Source: Thermoflexales bacterium (GTDB lineage Bacteria; Chloroflexota; Anaerolineae; J036; Brachytrichaceae). From it: a DNA stretch of 60,890 bases. The notes beneath the pieces were generated by a model. It worked only from the letters and a program-made list of their open reading frames with translations. It was not told the origin of the DNA and did not search any database. Shown here in pieces: positions 32,864-41,246 of this stretch (positions are counted from its first letter, which is position 1; each line of letters begins with the position of its first letter). Location of the stretch: assembly GCA_025057935.1 (NCBI GenBank), contig JANWUW010000055.1, positions 1 through 60,890 of the forward strand. Direction: 5' to 3'. Made by a program: the position numbers and the translations under genes.

Positions 32864-34477
32864 ATGAAAGCGAGGACTGAGTCATTTCTGCTCCCGTTTG
32901 ACCACAACCGCACCTTTCCCCTCTTCAGCGTGGCTGAGATGCGGCAGGCGGAAGCAGAAGCGGACGCGCGAGGTCTCTCATATGCACAGATGATGCAAAA
33001 CGCTGGGCGCAGGGCGGCCGAGTTTATCGTTGAGGAGTTGCTCAGTGGGCTTTTTTACCCGCATGTCGTTGTGCTCGTTGGGCCCGGCAACAACGGCGGC
33101 GATGGTCTAGTGTGCGCCACAGCGTTGGTGCATCAGGCTTGGTCGGTCGTTGCGGCGCTGCTGCGCCCGCGCGATGCGACCAGTGATCCCGTCTACGCGG
33201 AGGCGCTGCGCGCTGGCGTGCAGTGCTTCGTGGTCGAAGGCGATGCAGGCTTGGAGCGGCTGCGCGAGGTCTTGAGCCAAGCAGATGTCATCGTGGACGC
33301 GCTGCTTGGCACTGGCACCTCTCGACCCATTGAAGGGACGTTGCGCGAGGTCCTGAGGCTTGTAGCGAGCACACGCAAGCAGACGGCGCGCATCGTGGCG
33401 TTGGATGGTGTCACAGGGATGAATTACGACACAGGTGCGCTCGATCCGTCGGCAGTGCCTGCAGATTACACCCTCAGCTTTCATGCACTCAAGCGCGGAC
33501 ATGTGTGTTTCCCAGCGGCTGGCGCATGCGGTCGGCGATTTGTGGTGGACATTGGGATCGAGCAGCCGCAGTCGTGGCTTGTCTTCAGCGCGGGGCGCGA
33601 CTGGGTGAAAGCATGGTTGCCACAGCGTGCGCCTGATGCTAACAAGGGGACGCACGGGCGCGTGCTTGTTGTTGGGGGGAGCGAGGCGTTTGTGGGAGCG
33701 CCGATCTTAGCAGCGCGCGCGGCTTACCGCGTTGGCGCGGGGCTGGTAACCCTCGCTGTGCCGCAGAGCGTGAAACCAACCGCAGCGACGCTCTGCCCCG
33801 AGGCGACTTTCGTGCCACTGCCGGAGTCGGTTGCAACCCATGATGCGCGCGCGCTGCCTCGGTTGGAGGAGTGGCTGGCGCAACATCCCGAGAGTGTTGT
33901 TGTGCTCGGTCCGGGGTTCAGCCTTGCTGCAGAAGCGCGGGCGTTTCTAGAGGCGCTGTTGGCTTACCTGCCCAAGGTGTCGCAGCGCGCGCTCGTCTGT
34001 GACGCCGATGCCCTGAACTGGCTAGCGGGTCAGAAGGAATGGCAGGCGCGCTTGCCTGCAGAGAGCGTGATCACGCCACACCCAGGCGAGATGGCGCGAC
34101 TGATGAAGTGTTCCGTCGCTGAGGTGCAAGCCGACCGCATCGGCAATGCGCAGCGCGCCGCATGCCAGTGGAGGCACGTGGTGGTGCTCAAAGGCGCGCA
34201 CACAGTGATCGCGTCACCCGACGGCAGGATAGCCGTATTGCCGTTTGCCAACCCTGCGCTTGCGGTTGCGGGCACAGGGGATGTGCTTGCAGGTGCAATC
34301 GGTGGATTGATGGCACAGGGCTTGCCGCCATTCGAGGCGGCGGTATGTGGCGGATTCGTACACGCGCTCGCGGCTGAGCACAGCGGCGAGGCAGGCCTGC
34401 TCGCCAGCGAGCTTGCTGATCGGCTGCCAGAGGCACTTAATCAGGTCAAGCGAGGCGACTTCGTGGCATTACCGTAA
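32864..34477 (+). CDS. nnr: Bifunctional NAD(P)H-hydrate repair enzyme Nnr (epimerase and ADP-dependent dehydratase)
   Basis: A 537-residue fusion that repairs damaged NADH/NADPH hydrates. The N-terminal YjeF_N epimerase (about 20-235) shows M-M-Q-N-A-G-R-R-A-A, G-P-G-N-N-G-G-D-G and A-L-D-G-V-T-G-M-N-Y-D-T-G, retaining the Asp but with an altered P-S-G loop. The C-terminal ribokinase-like dehydratase (about 250-535) has G-T-H-G-R-V-L-V-V-G-G-S, T-P-H-P-G-E-M-A-R-L, V-L-K-G-A-H-T and the G-T-G-D-V-L-A-G catalytic motif. ATG 32864 gives a normal N-terminus; an in-frame ATG at 32825 sits in the terminator. Confidence 0.94.
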   Translation: MKARTESFLLPFDHNRTFPLFSVAEMRQAEAEADARGLSYAQMMQNAGRRAAEFIVEELLSGLFYPHVVVLVGPGNNGGDGLVCATALVHQAWSVVAALLRPRDATSDPVYAEALRAGVQCFVVEGDAGLERLREVLSQADVIVDALLGTGTSRPIEGTLREVLRLVASTRKQTARIVALDGVTGMNYDTGALDPSAVPADYTLSFHALKRGHVCFPAAGACGRRFVVDIGIEQPQSWLVFSAGRDWVKAWLPQRAPDANKGTHGRVLVVGGSEAFVGAPILAARAAYRVGAGLVTLAVPQSVKPTAATLCPEATFVPLPESVATHDARALPRLEEWLAQHPESVVVLGPGFSLAAEARAFLEALLAYLPKVSQRALVCDADALNWLAGQKEWQARLPAESVITPHPGEMARLMKCSVAEVQADRIGNAQRAACQWRHVVVLKGAHTVIASPDGRIAVLPFANPALAVAGTGDVLAGAIGGLMAQGLPPFEAAVCGGFVHALAAEHSGEAGLLASELADRLPEALNQVKRGDFVALP

Positions 34478-34539
34478 AGATCAAGAGCGCTTAACGGAGT
34501 AAGATTACGCTCACCTGAGAGTAGGTCTGCACATCAAGT

Positions 34540-34599
34540 CTGCAAGTGCACGAGTGTGAACCTGCTGCCCTAGACAACAGCAGAGCGCTTGCAGTTTTT
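34540..34599 (+). terminator. Two-part hairpin with T5 tract, terminator or attenuator
   Basis: An outer 10-bp stem (34540-34549 with 34585-34594, one G-U) encloses an inner 6-bp stem CTGCTG/CAGCAG (34562-34567, 34578-34583) and is followed by TTTTT at 34595-34599. It lies 63 bases after nnr and 90 before the lipoprotein ATG, so it terminates nnr; an attenuator role is possible if transcription starts upstream. A TACAAC hexamer at 34611-34616 may be the lipoprotein promoter. Confidence 0.65.
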
Positions 34600-34687
34600 C
34601 AAAGCAGGAGTACAACACTCTTGCAAACTGCCAGGCTTTGATGCGGCAGACAAGAAGACAACAATCAAATCATCGGAGGGTAAACCC

Positions 34688-35689
34688 ATGAAACTCAGCA
34701 AACGCCTTTCGTTCCTCGTCCCTGCGCTTGCGCTCGCGGTAGCCTCTTGCGGCGCTCCCGCTGCAGAGGTGGATAAGAGCGGCGATTTCTACCTTGCCCT
34801 GCCGCGTGTGGAGATCGCCCTCGATGATCAAGGGCGTCCCAGTATCGCTGGTCTTGATGCTGAGACGATCAAGACCCTCTCGTTCGGGTTGGTCGATCTC
34901 TCGCTTTACGGTGTTGATCCAGCGTATGTGGCGTGGCTGAAGAGCACAAACACGCAGCACATCGAGTTGGCGTTTAATGGCAATGGTGCCTTCATCTACG
35001 TGAACGGCAAGCCATTGCCGCACGTTGCTTTCACCGATGCTGCGCTCAGCAATACGGGTGAGGTCGCGGCCATCGTCACAGACATTTTCCTGCCCGGCTT
35101 CGAGGGATATGCTGCGCTTGCAAAGCGTTTCCTGCCCTTGGCGCGCAAGCTGGGGCTAGGGCTGGTGATCCGTTTGCCGAAGCAGCCTGGCGCTGCGGAT
35201 ATTCCGCTGCGAGACCTCGCTGCAGCCGCAAAAGCTGCTGAGCCGCGGCCAGATACCTCCTCGGTGCAGGCGCGCTTGGTGGTGGACTACGACGAGAACG
35301 GGGTGCCCTCGGTCGCAGGCGTCTCAGTTTCCGAGATCGAGATGATGTTCGACCTGGATCTCACCACCTTGAAGCTCGACCCGAACTTCGTGCGCGCGTT
35401 GATGAATAAGAACATTCAGCATGTCTCGATCCGCAGTGAGGGCAACGGCTTGGCGCTTGCGGTGAACGACAAGGAGCTGCCTAGCTTCATGTGCGACGCC
35501 GACTGCCTCTCTACGACGGCGAATGTGGTGAGCACGTTGAACACCTACCCCGGCATGGAGCAGATCAACAAGCTCATCGCCCAGTTCGGTCCTGAGCTGA
35601 GCAAGGTGGACGTGGAGTTGGCGTTGCGCTTCCCGGTCGCGCCCGGTTCACAGCGCATCCCGCTGCCTTTCGCCTCAATGACTGAGTAA
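34688..35689 (+). CDS. Lipoprotein with an internally duplicated domain, function unknown
   Basis: The 333-residue product starts at ATG 34688 with GGAGGG 8 bases upstream; the frame is open 33 codons earlier but without a signal peptide there. The lipobox V-A-S-C sets Cys21. Two similar units (about 35-125 and 215-305) share D-D/E-x-G-x-P-S-(I/V)-A-G, a D-L-(S/T)-x-L/Y block, N-x-Q-H-(I/V), G-N-G-x-x-(I/L)-x-V-N and a K-x-L-P segment, showing an ancient duplication. I do not recognise the family. It is paired with a small membrane protein downstream. Confidence 0.75.
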   Translation: MKLSKRLSFLVPALALAVASCGAPAAEVDKSGDFYLALPRVEIALDDQGRPSIAGLDAETIKTLSFGLVDLSLYGVDPAYVAWLKSTNTQHIELAFNGNGAFIYVNGKPLPHVAFTDAALSNTGEVAAIVTDIFLPGFEGYAALAKRFLPLARKLGLGLVIRLPKQPGAADIPLRDLAAAAKAAEPRPDTSSVQARLVVDYDENGVPSVAGVSVSEIEMMFDLDLTTLKLDPNFVRALMNKNIQHVSIRSEGNGLALAVNDKELPSFMCDADCLSTTANVVSTLNTYPGMEQINKLIAQFGPELSKVDVELALRFPVAPGSQRIPLPFASMTE

Positions 35690-35718
35690 GCACCCCAGCG
35701 CAAGAGGATGTGAGACCA

Positions 35719-36069
35719 ATGAATGTGCCTCAGAAATTTGGCGGGCTTAAGCTCGTGGGCACACTCCTCGTGGTGTGGGGCGTTCTCATCGTCGTAGTGA
35801 GCCTCGTCATTGGGATCGTCTTGCTGACTGGTAATTTCTTCGAGGGCTACAACCGAGGCATCAACTTGATTGGCTGGCTGCCTATCGTGATCGGCCTGCT
35901 GAATGGCATCCCGCCGATTGTGTTCGGCGAGATCCTGCGGCTGCTGGTGGACACGGAGTACAACACCCGAGTGGCAATCCAGTCAGCGGAGCAGGCGCGA
36001 CATGTGGCTGAACTCGCCGTCAAGAACAGCGAATCTCTGATGAAGGCGCTTTCGGCGAAGAACGCTTAG
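35719..36069 (+). CDS. Small membrane protein with two helices, function unknown
   Basis: A 116-residue protein with hydrophobic segments about 13-38 and 48-70 and a charged C-terminal helix (75-116, A-E-Q-A-R-H-V-A-E-L-A-V-K-N). ATG 35719 is preceded by GAGG. It lies 29 bases after the duplicated-domain lipoprotein and is probably co-transcribed with it; a strong terminator follows. Confidence 0.7.
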   Translation: MNVPQKFGGLKLVGTLLVVWGVLIVVVSLVIGIVLLTGNFFEGYNRGINLIGWLPIVIGLLNGIPPIVFGEILRLLVDTEYNTRVAIQSAEQARHVAELAVKNSESLMKALSAKNA

Positions 36070-36096
36070 CGCAGCGCGGAGTTGCTCTGAAGCGCA

Positions 36097-36136
36097 AACG
36101 GCGGCGTAGTCTCAGCACTACGCCGCCGTTTTGTTG
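36097..36136. terminator. Terminator between convergent genes
   Basis: A perfect 14-bp stem AACGGCGGCGTAGT/ACTACGCCGCCGTT with a 6-base loop is followed on the plus strand by TTGTTGGG. It serves the upstream plus-strand gene and, read in reverse, may also serve dnaK. Confidence 0.75.
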
Positions 36137-36160
36137 GGTGCGTCGGTGGGCTGATCGCGG

Positions 36161-38032
36161 TCAGACGGTGCGATATTCGCCCTCGACTACGCCCTCATCA
36201 GGCTTGCGGCTGCCGTCGCCGCTGCCTGCTGCCTGCGCGTATGCAGCTTGACCGATGCGCGAGAGGGTCATCTGGAGCGCCTCGGTGGCACGCCGGATGC
36301 GATTCAGGTCGTCGCTCTTCATCGCTTCGCGCAGGTCGTTGATCTGCCCTTCGGCTTGCGCCCGATCAGCACCGCTCACCTTCTCGCCGAGCTCGCGCAG
36401 TGTCTTCTCAGTCTGGTAGATCACGTGGTCCGCCATGTTGCGTGCCTCAGCGAGCTCTTTGCGGCGCGCGTCCTCAGCGGCGTGGCGCTGCGCTTCTTGC
36501 ACCATGCGCTCGATGTCTTGCTTGCTCAGGTTGGTGCTTGCGGTGATGCTGATGCGCTGCTCGCGCCCAGTGGCTTTGTCGCGCGCGCTCACGTTGAGGA
36601 TGCCGTTCGCGTCAATGTCGAACGTGACCTCGATCTGCGGAATGCCACGCGGCGCGGGCGGGATGCCCTCAAGCATGAAGCGTCCTAGCAGCATGTTGTC
36701 TGCTGCCATGGGGCGCTCACCCTGGTATACCTTGATCTCAACCGCGGTTTGGTTGTCCTCAGCAGTGCTGAAGATCTCGCTCTTGCGCACGGGGATGGTT
36801 GTGTTGCGCGGGATGAGCACCGTCATCACGCCGCCGAGCGTCTCCACGCCGAGGCTGAGCGGCGTCACGTCGAGCAGCAGCACGTCTTTCACTTCACCAG
36901 CCAGCACGCCTGCTTGGATTGCTGCGCCGATCGCCACCACCTCGTCGGGGTTAACGCTCTTGTTTGGCTCCTTGCCCGTCATCTCGCGCACCAGCGCCTG
37001 CACCATCGGCATGCGGGTTGCGCCGCCGACCAGCACCACTTCGTCAATGTCGCTCATCTTAAGGCCGGCGTCGCGCAGCGCCTGCTCAACCGGTCCGCGC
37101 AAGCGGCGCACGAGATGTTCGCTCATTTGCTCGAACTTGGCGCGCGTGAGCTTGAGCAGCAGGTGCTTCGGGCCGGTGGCGTCTGCGGTGATGTAGGGCA
37201 GGTTGATCTCGGTCTCCATCATCGAGGAGAGCTCGATCTTGGCTTTCTCGGCTGCTTCCTTTAGGCGCTGCAGCGCTTGGCGATCGCTGCGCAGGTCAAT
37301 GCCCGTCTCCTTCTTGAACTCGTTGATCATCCAGTCCATGATCACCGCATCCCAGTCGTCACCGCCGAGATGGGTGTCGCCACTGGTCGCCTTCACCTCT
37401 ACCACGCCATCGCCAACTTCGAGAATGGACACGTCGAAGGTGCCGCCGCCGAGGTCGAAGACGAGGATGGTCTCGTCCTTCTTCTTATCCAAGCCATAGG
37501 CGAGCGCGGCTGCGGTGGGCTCGTTGATGATGCGCAACACCTCCAAGCCAGCGATTTGCCCCGCGTCTTTTGTTGCCTGGCGCTGCGAGTCGTTGAAGTA
37601 CGCCGGCACAGTGATCACCGCCTTGGTGACTGGCTCGCCGAGATACGCCTCGGCATCCGCCTTCAACTTGGCGAGGATCATCGCGCTGATCTCTTGCGGG
37701 GTATACACCTTGCCGGTGTTCGGGATTTTCACACGCGCGTCATTTGCCGGACCAGAGACGACTTGGTAAGGGACGCGCCTGCGCTCCTCTTCGACCTCAT
37801 CGTAGCGGCGCCCCATGAAGCGCTTGATCGAGAAAATGGTGTTCTCTGGGTTGACCACGGCTTGGCGCTTGGCAGCTTGCCCGACAAGACGCTCACCGTC
37901 TTTCTTGAACGCGACCACGGACGGCGTTAAGTTGCCGCCTTCCGCCGTCGGGATCACAGTAGGCGTGCCGCCTTCCAGCACCGCTACCACGCTGTTGGTC
38001 GTGCCCAGGTCAATGCCTACAATCTTCGACAT
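36161..38032 (-). CDS. dnaK: Chaperone protein DnaK (Hsp70)
   Basis: The 623-residue ATP-driven chaperone has the ATPase-domain motifs [30 protein letters not shown] and V-G-G-A-T-R-M-P, the interdomain linker [13 protein letters not shown], a substrate-binding domain and helical lid. ATG 38032 is chosen because AAAGGAGG lies about 9 bases upstream; the 21-codon extension upstream is untranslated leader. A TATAGT hexamer at 38084-38079 is a plausible -10. No grpE, dnaJ or CIRCE element is adjacent. Confidence 0.97.
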   Translation of the reverse strand: MSKIVGIDLGTTNSVVAVLEGGTPTVIPTAEGGNLTPSVVAFKKDGERLVGQAAKRQAVVNPENTIFSIKRFMGRRYDEVEEERRRVPYQVVSGPANDARVKIPNTGKVYTPQEISAMILAKLKADAEAYLGEPVTKAVITVPAYFNDSQRQATKDAGQIAGLEVLRIINEPTAAALAYGLDKKKDETILVFDLGGGTFDVSILEVGDGVVEVKATSGDTHLGGDDWDAVIMDWMINEFKKETGIDLRSDRQALQRLKEAAEKAKIELSSMMETEINLPYITADATGPKHLLLKLTRAKFEQMSEHLVRRLRGPVEQALRDAGLKMSDIDEVVLVGGATRMPMVQALVREMTGKEPNKSVNPDEVVAIGAAIQAGVLAGEVKDVLLLDVTPLSLGVETLGGVMTVLIPRNTTIPVRKSEIFSTAEDNQTAVEIKVYQGERPMAADNMLLGRFMLEGIPPAPRGIPQIEVTFDIDANGILNVSARDKATGREQRISITASTNLSKQDIERMVQEAQRHAAEDARRKELAEARNMADHVIYQTEKTLRELGEKVSGADRAQAEGQINDLREAMKSDDLNRIRRATEALQMTLSRIGQAAYAQAAGSGDGSRKPDEGVVEGEYRTV

Positions 38033-38078
38033 CCTACAAGCCTCCTTTGCTTTAACGCACCTCTCGAGTTTGTCTGCA

Positions 38079-38084
38079 CTATAG
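38079..38084 (-). promoter_or_regulatory. Candidate dnaK -10 box TATAGT
   Basis: TATAGT on the minus strand lies about 46 bases before ATG 38032, giving a leader with a strong SD site. The palindrome GCTAACG-GCG-CGTTAGC (38116-38132) lies about 32 bases further upstream. Confidence 0.4.
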
Positions 38085-38127
38085 TCAGAGGACATTAGAT
38101 TTTCAGAAGCAGCGCGCTAACGGCGCG

Positions 38128-39084
38128 TTAGCTTGTTCCCTCAAGCAGGAAGACAGCGACATTGTAAAGAAAGTGCACGCTGATGGCTGCGTTCAGGGAG
38201 CGATAACGGCGCACGAGCCCGAGCACAATGCCTATCACGAACACCAGCGCTGTGGCAGGGGTTATCCCATACTGTGTGTGGAAAGAGGTGAACAGCAGAG
38301 CGGTAAGCGGAATTCCCATGCGCGGCTGGTAAGCGCCGCGGAAAAACACTTCCTCGCCCAGCGCGCTCGCCACGCCGATCGCAAGCGCTCCTGTGACGCC
38401 TCGGAGGTCGCCAAGCAGCGCTCGCGATAGCCCACCGACGCGATCCAGTCCCTGCGGGTCTAATGCCCTCCAGAGCGCCTCGGTGGCAAGCGCTAGCCCA
38501 ACGAGTAGCGGCGTGACCAGTGCTGCAGTGATCGCATCACGCCACGAAGGTCGTTGGAAGCCAAGCCGCTGCAACACCTCATCTTGTGTGCGCCGTGTAT
38601 ACAGCCCGACGCCAAGAAAGCTCGCCAGCAAGAACGTGAGCAGTGGAAAAACGAGGATATCCAAGTAGGTCTGGCGGAGTTGTAGCTGCACTTCTGGCTG
38701 TTGCGCCCTTTCGAAGAGCAGCGGGCTCAGCGAAATCGCCTGAAAGAGGTTAACTCCCAATGCCCAAGCAGTGAGGCTGAGCGCAGTGGTCGCCACGGCG
38801 CTCTCCGCGTGCAATCGAAGCCAGCGCGCTGCGATGCGCCGCACGCTGGGCACGAGCAGAGCAGTGCTGACAGCGCTGCCGGCGAGGAGCATCAAACTCC
38901 CCAGTGGGTTCGTTGTGGCGGACGCAGCGGTGAGTCCCAAGCCGACCAGCAGAGTCAAGCCGTTCAGCGTTCCCAGCATGAGGAAGAGCGGCGTGCGCAT
39001 CGTGGGTGCTCGCTCTGCAAGGTTGGCAAGCACGATCAAGAGAAGCAGGGGAGTTACGGCGAGGAAGGTGAGCAACGCGTTCAC
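38128..39084 (-). CDS. CPBP family (CAAX/ABI-type) intramembrane metalloprotease
   Basis: The 318-residue protein has about eight membrane helices. The catalytic motifs are complete: E-E-x-x-x-R in L-G-E-E-V-F-F-R-G, F-x-x-x-H in F-T-S-F-H-T, and H-x-x-x-N in S-V-H-F-L-Y-N. GTG 39084 is chosen as start: a TACAAT box ends 11 bases before it, and the longer reading frame (to 39240) lies inside the divergent kinase gene. Substrates of this family are mostly unknown. Confidence 0.85.
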   Translation of the reverse strand: MNALLTFLAVTPLLLLIVLANLAERAPTMRTPLFLMLGTLNGLTLLVGLGLTAASATTNPLGSLMLLAGSAVSTALLVPSVRRIAARWLRLHAESAVATTALSLTAWALGVNLFQAISLSPLLFERAQQPEVQLQLRQTYLDILVFPLLTFLLASFLGVGLYTRRTQDEVLQRLGFQRPSWRDAITAALVTPLLVGLALATEALWRALDPQGLDRVGGLSRALLGDLRGVTGALAIGVASALGEEVFFRGAYQPRMGIPLTALLFTSFHTQYGITPATALVFVIGIVLGLVRRYRSLNAAISVHFLYNVAVFLLEGTS

Positions 39085-39095
39085 GGCGAGTGAGG

Positions 39096-39101
39096 ATTGT
39101 A
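39096..39101 (-). promoter_or_regulatory. Candidate -10 box TACAAT, leaderless GTG start
   Basis: TACAAT followed by C on the minus strand lies 11 bases before GTG 39084 and decides the start of the CPBP gene. Confidence 0.5.
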
Positions 39102-39133
39102 TGCAGTAAGCAATGCCTGCCTCGTCTTGGGAA

Positions 39134-39139
39134 TACACT
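39134..39139 (+). promoter_or_regulatory. Candidate -10 box TACACT, leaderless GTG start
   Basis: TACACT lies 8 bases before GTG 39148, divergent from the CPBP box, and decides the kinase start. Confidence 0.45.
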
Positions 39140-39147
39140 TGTTGCTG

Positions 39148-40446
39148 GTGAGCGCCTTGGAGTCGTTCGGCTCGTTCCGTGAGTTGGTCGAGATCGGTCG
39201 CGGCGGGATGTCTGTGGTGTATCGAGCGCGTGATGCGCAAGGGCAGATTGTCGCGCTCAAGCTACTTGCACCCCACGTTGTGAGTCAGCCCAGCGCTTGG
39301 ATGCGCTTCCAGCAGGAGGCAACGCTCTCGCTGCTTCACCCGAACATCGTGCGCGTACTCGCCGCTGGGGTCGAGCAGGGGGTGCCGTACCTCGTCATGG
39401 AGTATGTTAGGGGTGAGTCGCTGGAGCGCCGTGTGCGACGATGTGGTGCGTTGTCGCCTGCGGAGGCAGTGCGCCTCGTTGAAGACGTAGCTCGAGCGCT
39501 GGACTTCGTCCATCGGCGCGGCATCATTCACCGCGATGTCAAGCCCAGCAATATCTTGATTCGTGAGGATGGGCGCGCACAGCTCACCGACTTTGGCGTA
39601 GCAAAGCTGATCGGCGCGACACACTACACTGCGACGAACGTGCGCGTGGGGTCAGTGCACTACATGGCGCCCGAACAAGTCTTAGGCAGCTACGCCATCA
39701 CGAAGGCAGCGGACATCTACGCGCTTGGCGCAACTGCGTTTTACGCTTTGGCTGCACGCCCTCCTTTCGAAGGCGAGAACGAGATCGCCATTGCGCGTCA
39801 GCACGTGGAGCAGCCACCTCCCTCTGTCTCTGAGTTCAACCCTGCAGTAACGCAAGCTGCGAGCGCGGTGATTCAGTGGGCGATGGACAAATCGCCAGCG
39901 AAGCGACCGCCAATGGCAGGCACATTTGCGCGTGCGCTCAAAGCGGCTTTTGAATCGCCAGCGCCGCTTCCGGCACGACGCGCGTTGCCTGCACGACGCA
40001 CAGCGGCAGCGCGGACGCAGTCGCTGCTCGAAGGGCGGCGCTTTTGGCTGGCGCTCGCCATAGTTATGGCGATCCTTCTGCTGATGTTTGCGCTTGTGCT
40101 GGTGGCAATCTTCGAGTCAGTGAGCACGCGTTCGGCGCTTTTGCCCACTCCTTCCGCAGCACCGCGCGCGCTTATTGAATTTGTGCCTGCGCCAGTCTCC
40201 TCGCCGACGCCAACTGCGCGCACGGTGCTAACGCCGACACCCACGCGCATGCCACGCGCTCTCTCGAGCTGGGCTTCGCCTGCAATGCCAGAGCCACTAG
40301 CGGCGACCCCGCTAATGCGCCCGCGTAGGCGAGCGCCAACCCCACGCCCCACGCGCACACCGCGTCCTACCGTCGAACCCACCCCTGCGCCGACGCCGTT
40401 TCCGCTGATCACGGCGATCTTCTCACCGTTGCCGTCAGAGCCGTGA
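39148..40446 (+). CDS. Eukaryotic-type Ser/Thr protein kinase with Pro/Thr-rich extracytoplasmic tail
   Basis: The 432-residue protein has a complete kinase domain (about 8-265): glycine loop G-R-G-G-M-S, V-A-L-K Lys, catalytic H-R-D-V-K-P-S-N, D-F-G-V-A-K and M-A-P-E-Q. A single membrane helix follows (about 310-335) and the remaining 95 residues are a low-complexity P-T-P-T / T-P-R-P tail with no PASTA repeats. GTG 39148 is preferred; the longer frame to 39097 lacks a promoter. It probably senses an envelope signal and phosphorylates cytosolic targets. Confidence 0.92.
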   Translation: MSALESFGSFRELVEIGRGGMSVVYRARDAQGQIVALKLLAPHVVSQPSAWMRFQQEATLSLLHPNIVRVLAAGVEQGVPYLVMEYVRGESLERRVRRCGALSPAEAVRLVEDVARALDFVHRRGIIHRDVKPSNILIREDGRAQLTDFGVAKLIGATHYTATNVRVGSVHYMAPEQVLGSYAITKAADIYALGATAFYALAARPPFEGENEIAIARQHVEQPPPSVSEFNPAVTQAASAVIQWAMDKSPAKRPPMAGTFARALKAAFESPAPLPARRALPARRTAAARTQSLLEGRRFWLALAIVMAILLLMFALVLVAIFESVSTRSALLPTPSAAPRALIEFVPAPVSSPTPTARTVLTPTPTRMPRALSSWASPAMPEPLAATPLMRPRRRAPTPRPTRTPRPTVEPTPAPTPFPLITAIFSPLPSEP

Positions 40447-40512
40447 AGCAAAAGCACGCGCAGCACCTCTTGCAGCCCTGCACGCGCCTCCTTTGGTGAT
40501 TCACTTCGAGCT

Positions 40513-41085
40513 TCACTCTTTCGCGCGTTCGATGTATTCGCCCGTGCGGGTATCAATGCGGATGAGGTCGCCTTCCTTGATGAAGGCGGGCACTTGGATC
40601 ACAGCGCCCGTCTCGAGCGTCACGTTCTTCATCACGTTGGTTGCAGTGTCGCCGCGCACGGCAACCTCCGCCTGCACCACCCGCAGCGTGACGAACGTCG
40701 GCAGCTCGACGCCGGCGATGTGGTGACCATCGAGCACGAGCAGGTTGACGATGTCGTTCTCCTTCATGAACGGCGCTGCCTCTTCGACCATGCTCTCGTC
40801 GAGGGCGACCTGGTCGAAGGTCTCGGTATCCATGAAATGGTAAGTGGAACCGTCCTTGTAGAGGAATTGCGCCGGGCGCAGCTCCGACTCCACCACGTCA
40901 ATTTCGCTGCCGGCGCGCACGCGATCCTCGATGATTTTGCCGTTGTAGATGTTCTTTAGCTTCATGCGCACCATCGCCTTCCAGTTGCCGGGGGCGATGT
41001 GCTGATAGTCGATCACGCGCCAAACGTCGCCGTTGTAACGGATCAGCATGCCGCGCCGCAGGTCCGATGTCGTCGCTGTTGCCAT
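40513..41085 (-). CDS. efp: Translation elongation factor P
   Basis: The 190-residue factor rescues ribosomes stalled at polyproline. The three beta-barrel domains and the C-terminal signature ([13 protein letters not shown]) are present. The domain I tip loop, P-G-K-G in E. coli (Lys34) and R in rhamnosylated types, reads P-G-N-W-K here, with Asn34. AGGTGAG lies just before ATG 41085 and a TACAAG hexamer at 41114-41109 may be the -10. No modification-enzyme gene is adjacent. Confidence 0.95.
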   Translation of the reverse strand: MATATTSDLRRGMLIRYNGDVWRVIDYQHIAPGNWKAMVRMKLKNIYNGKIIEDRVRAGSEIDVVESELRPAQFLYKDGSTYHFMDTETFDQVALDESMVEEAAPFMKENDIVNLLVLDGHHIAGVELPTFVTLRVVQAEVAVRGDTATNVMKNVTLETGAVIQVPAFIKEGDLIRIDTRTGEYIERAKE

Positions 41086-41246
41086 AGCTCACCTAGTCCA
41101 AGCGTCGCCTTGTAGAGTCGCGCAGATTTTAATGCTTCTGGAAAGCTAGCATGCGCACGTCAACGTCAGTTACTCGCCCCAAGTGCAGTGAGATGTGGAC
41201 GCTTTGTGGACACCCGCGCGATACATTCCCTTGCAGCAGAAGTGCA

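Noticed and set aside
34541..34625. Alternative pairing TGCAAG...AGTGT with ACACTCTTGCA across the T5 terminator
   Set aside because: One arm is made only after the terminator has been transcribed, so it cannot act as an antiterminator in the usual way; probably chance.
38033..38127. CIRCE element before dnaK
   Set aside because: No TTAGCACTC or GAGTGCTAA half-site is present.
39873..40556. Minus-strand open frame of 227 codons
   Set aside because: It mirrors the repetitive Pro/Thr-rich kinase tail, which generates open antisense frames, and has low-complexity G-V-G-V-G repeats.
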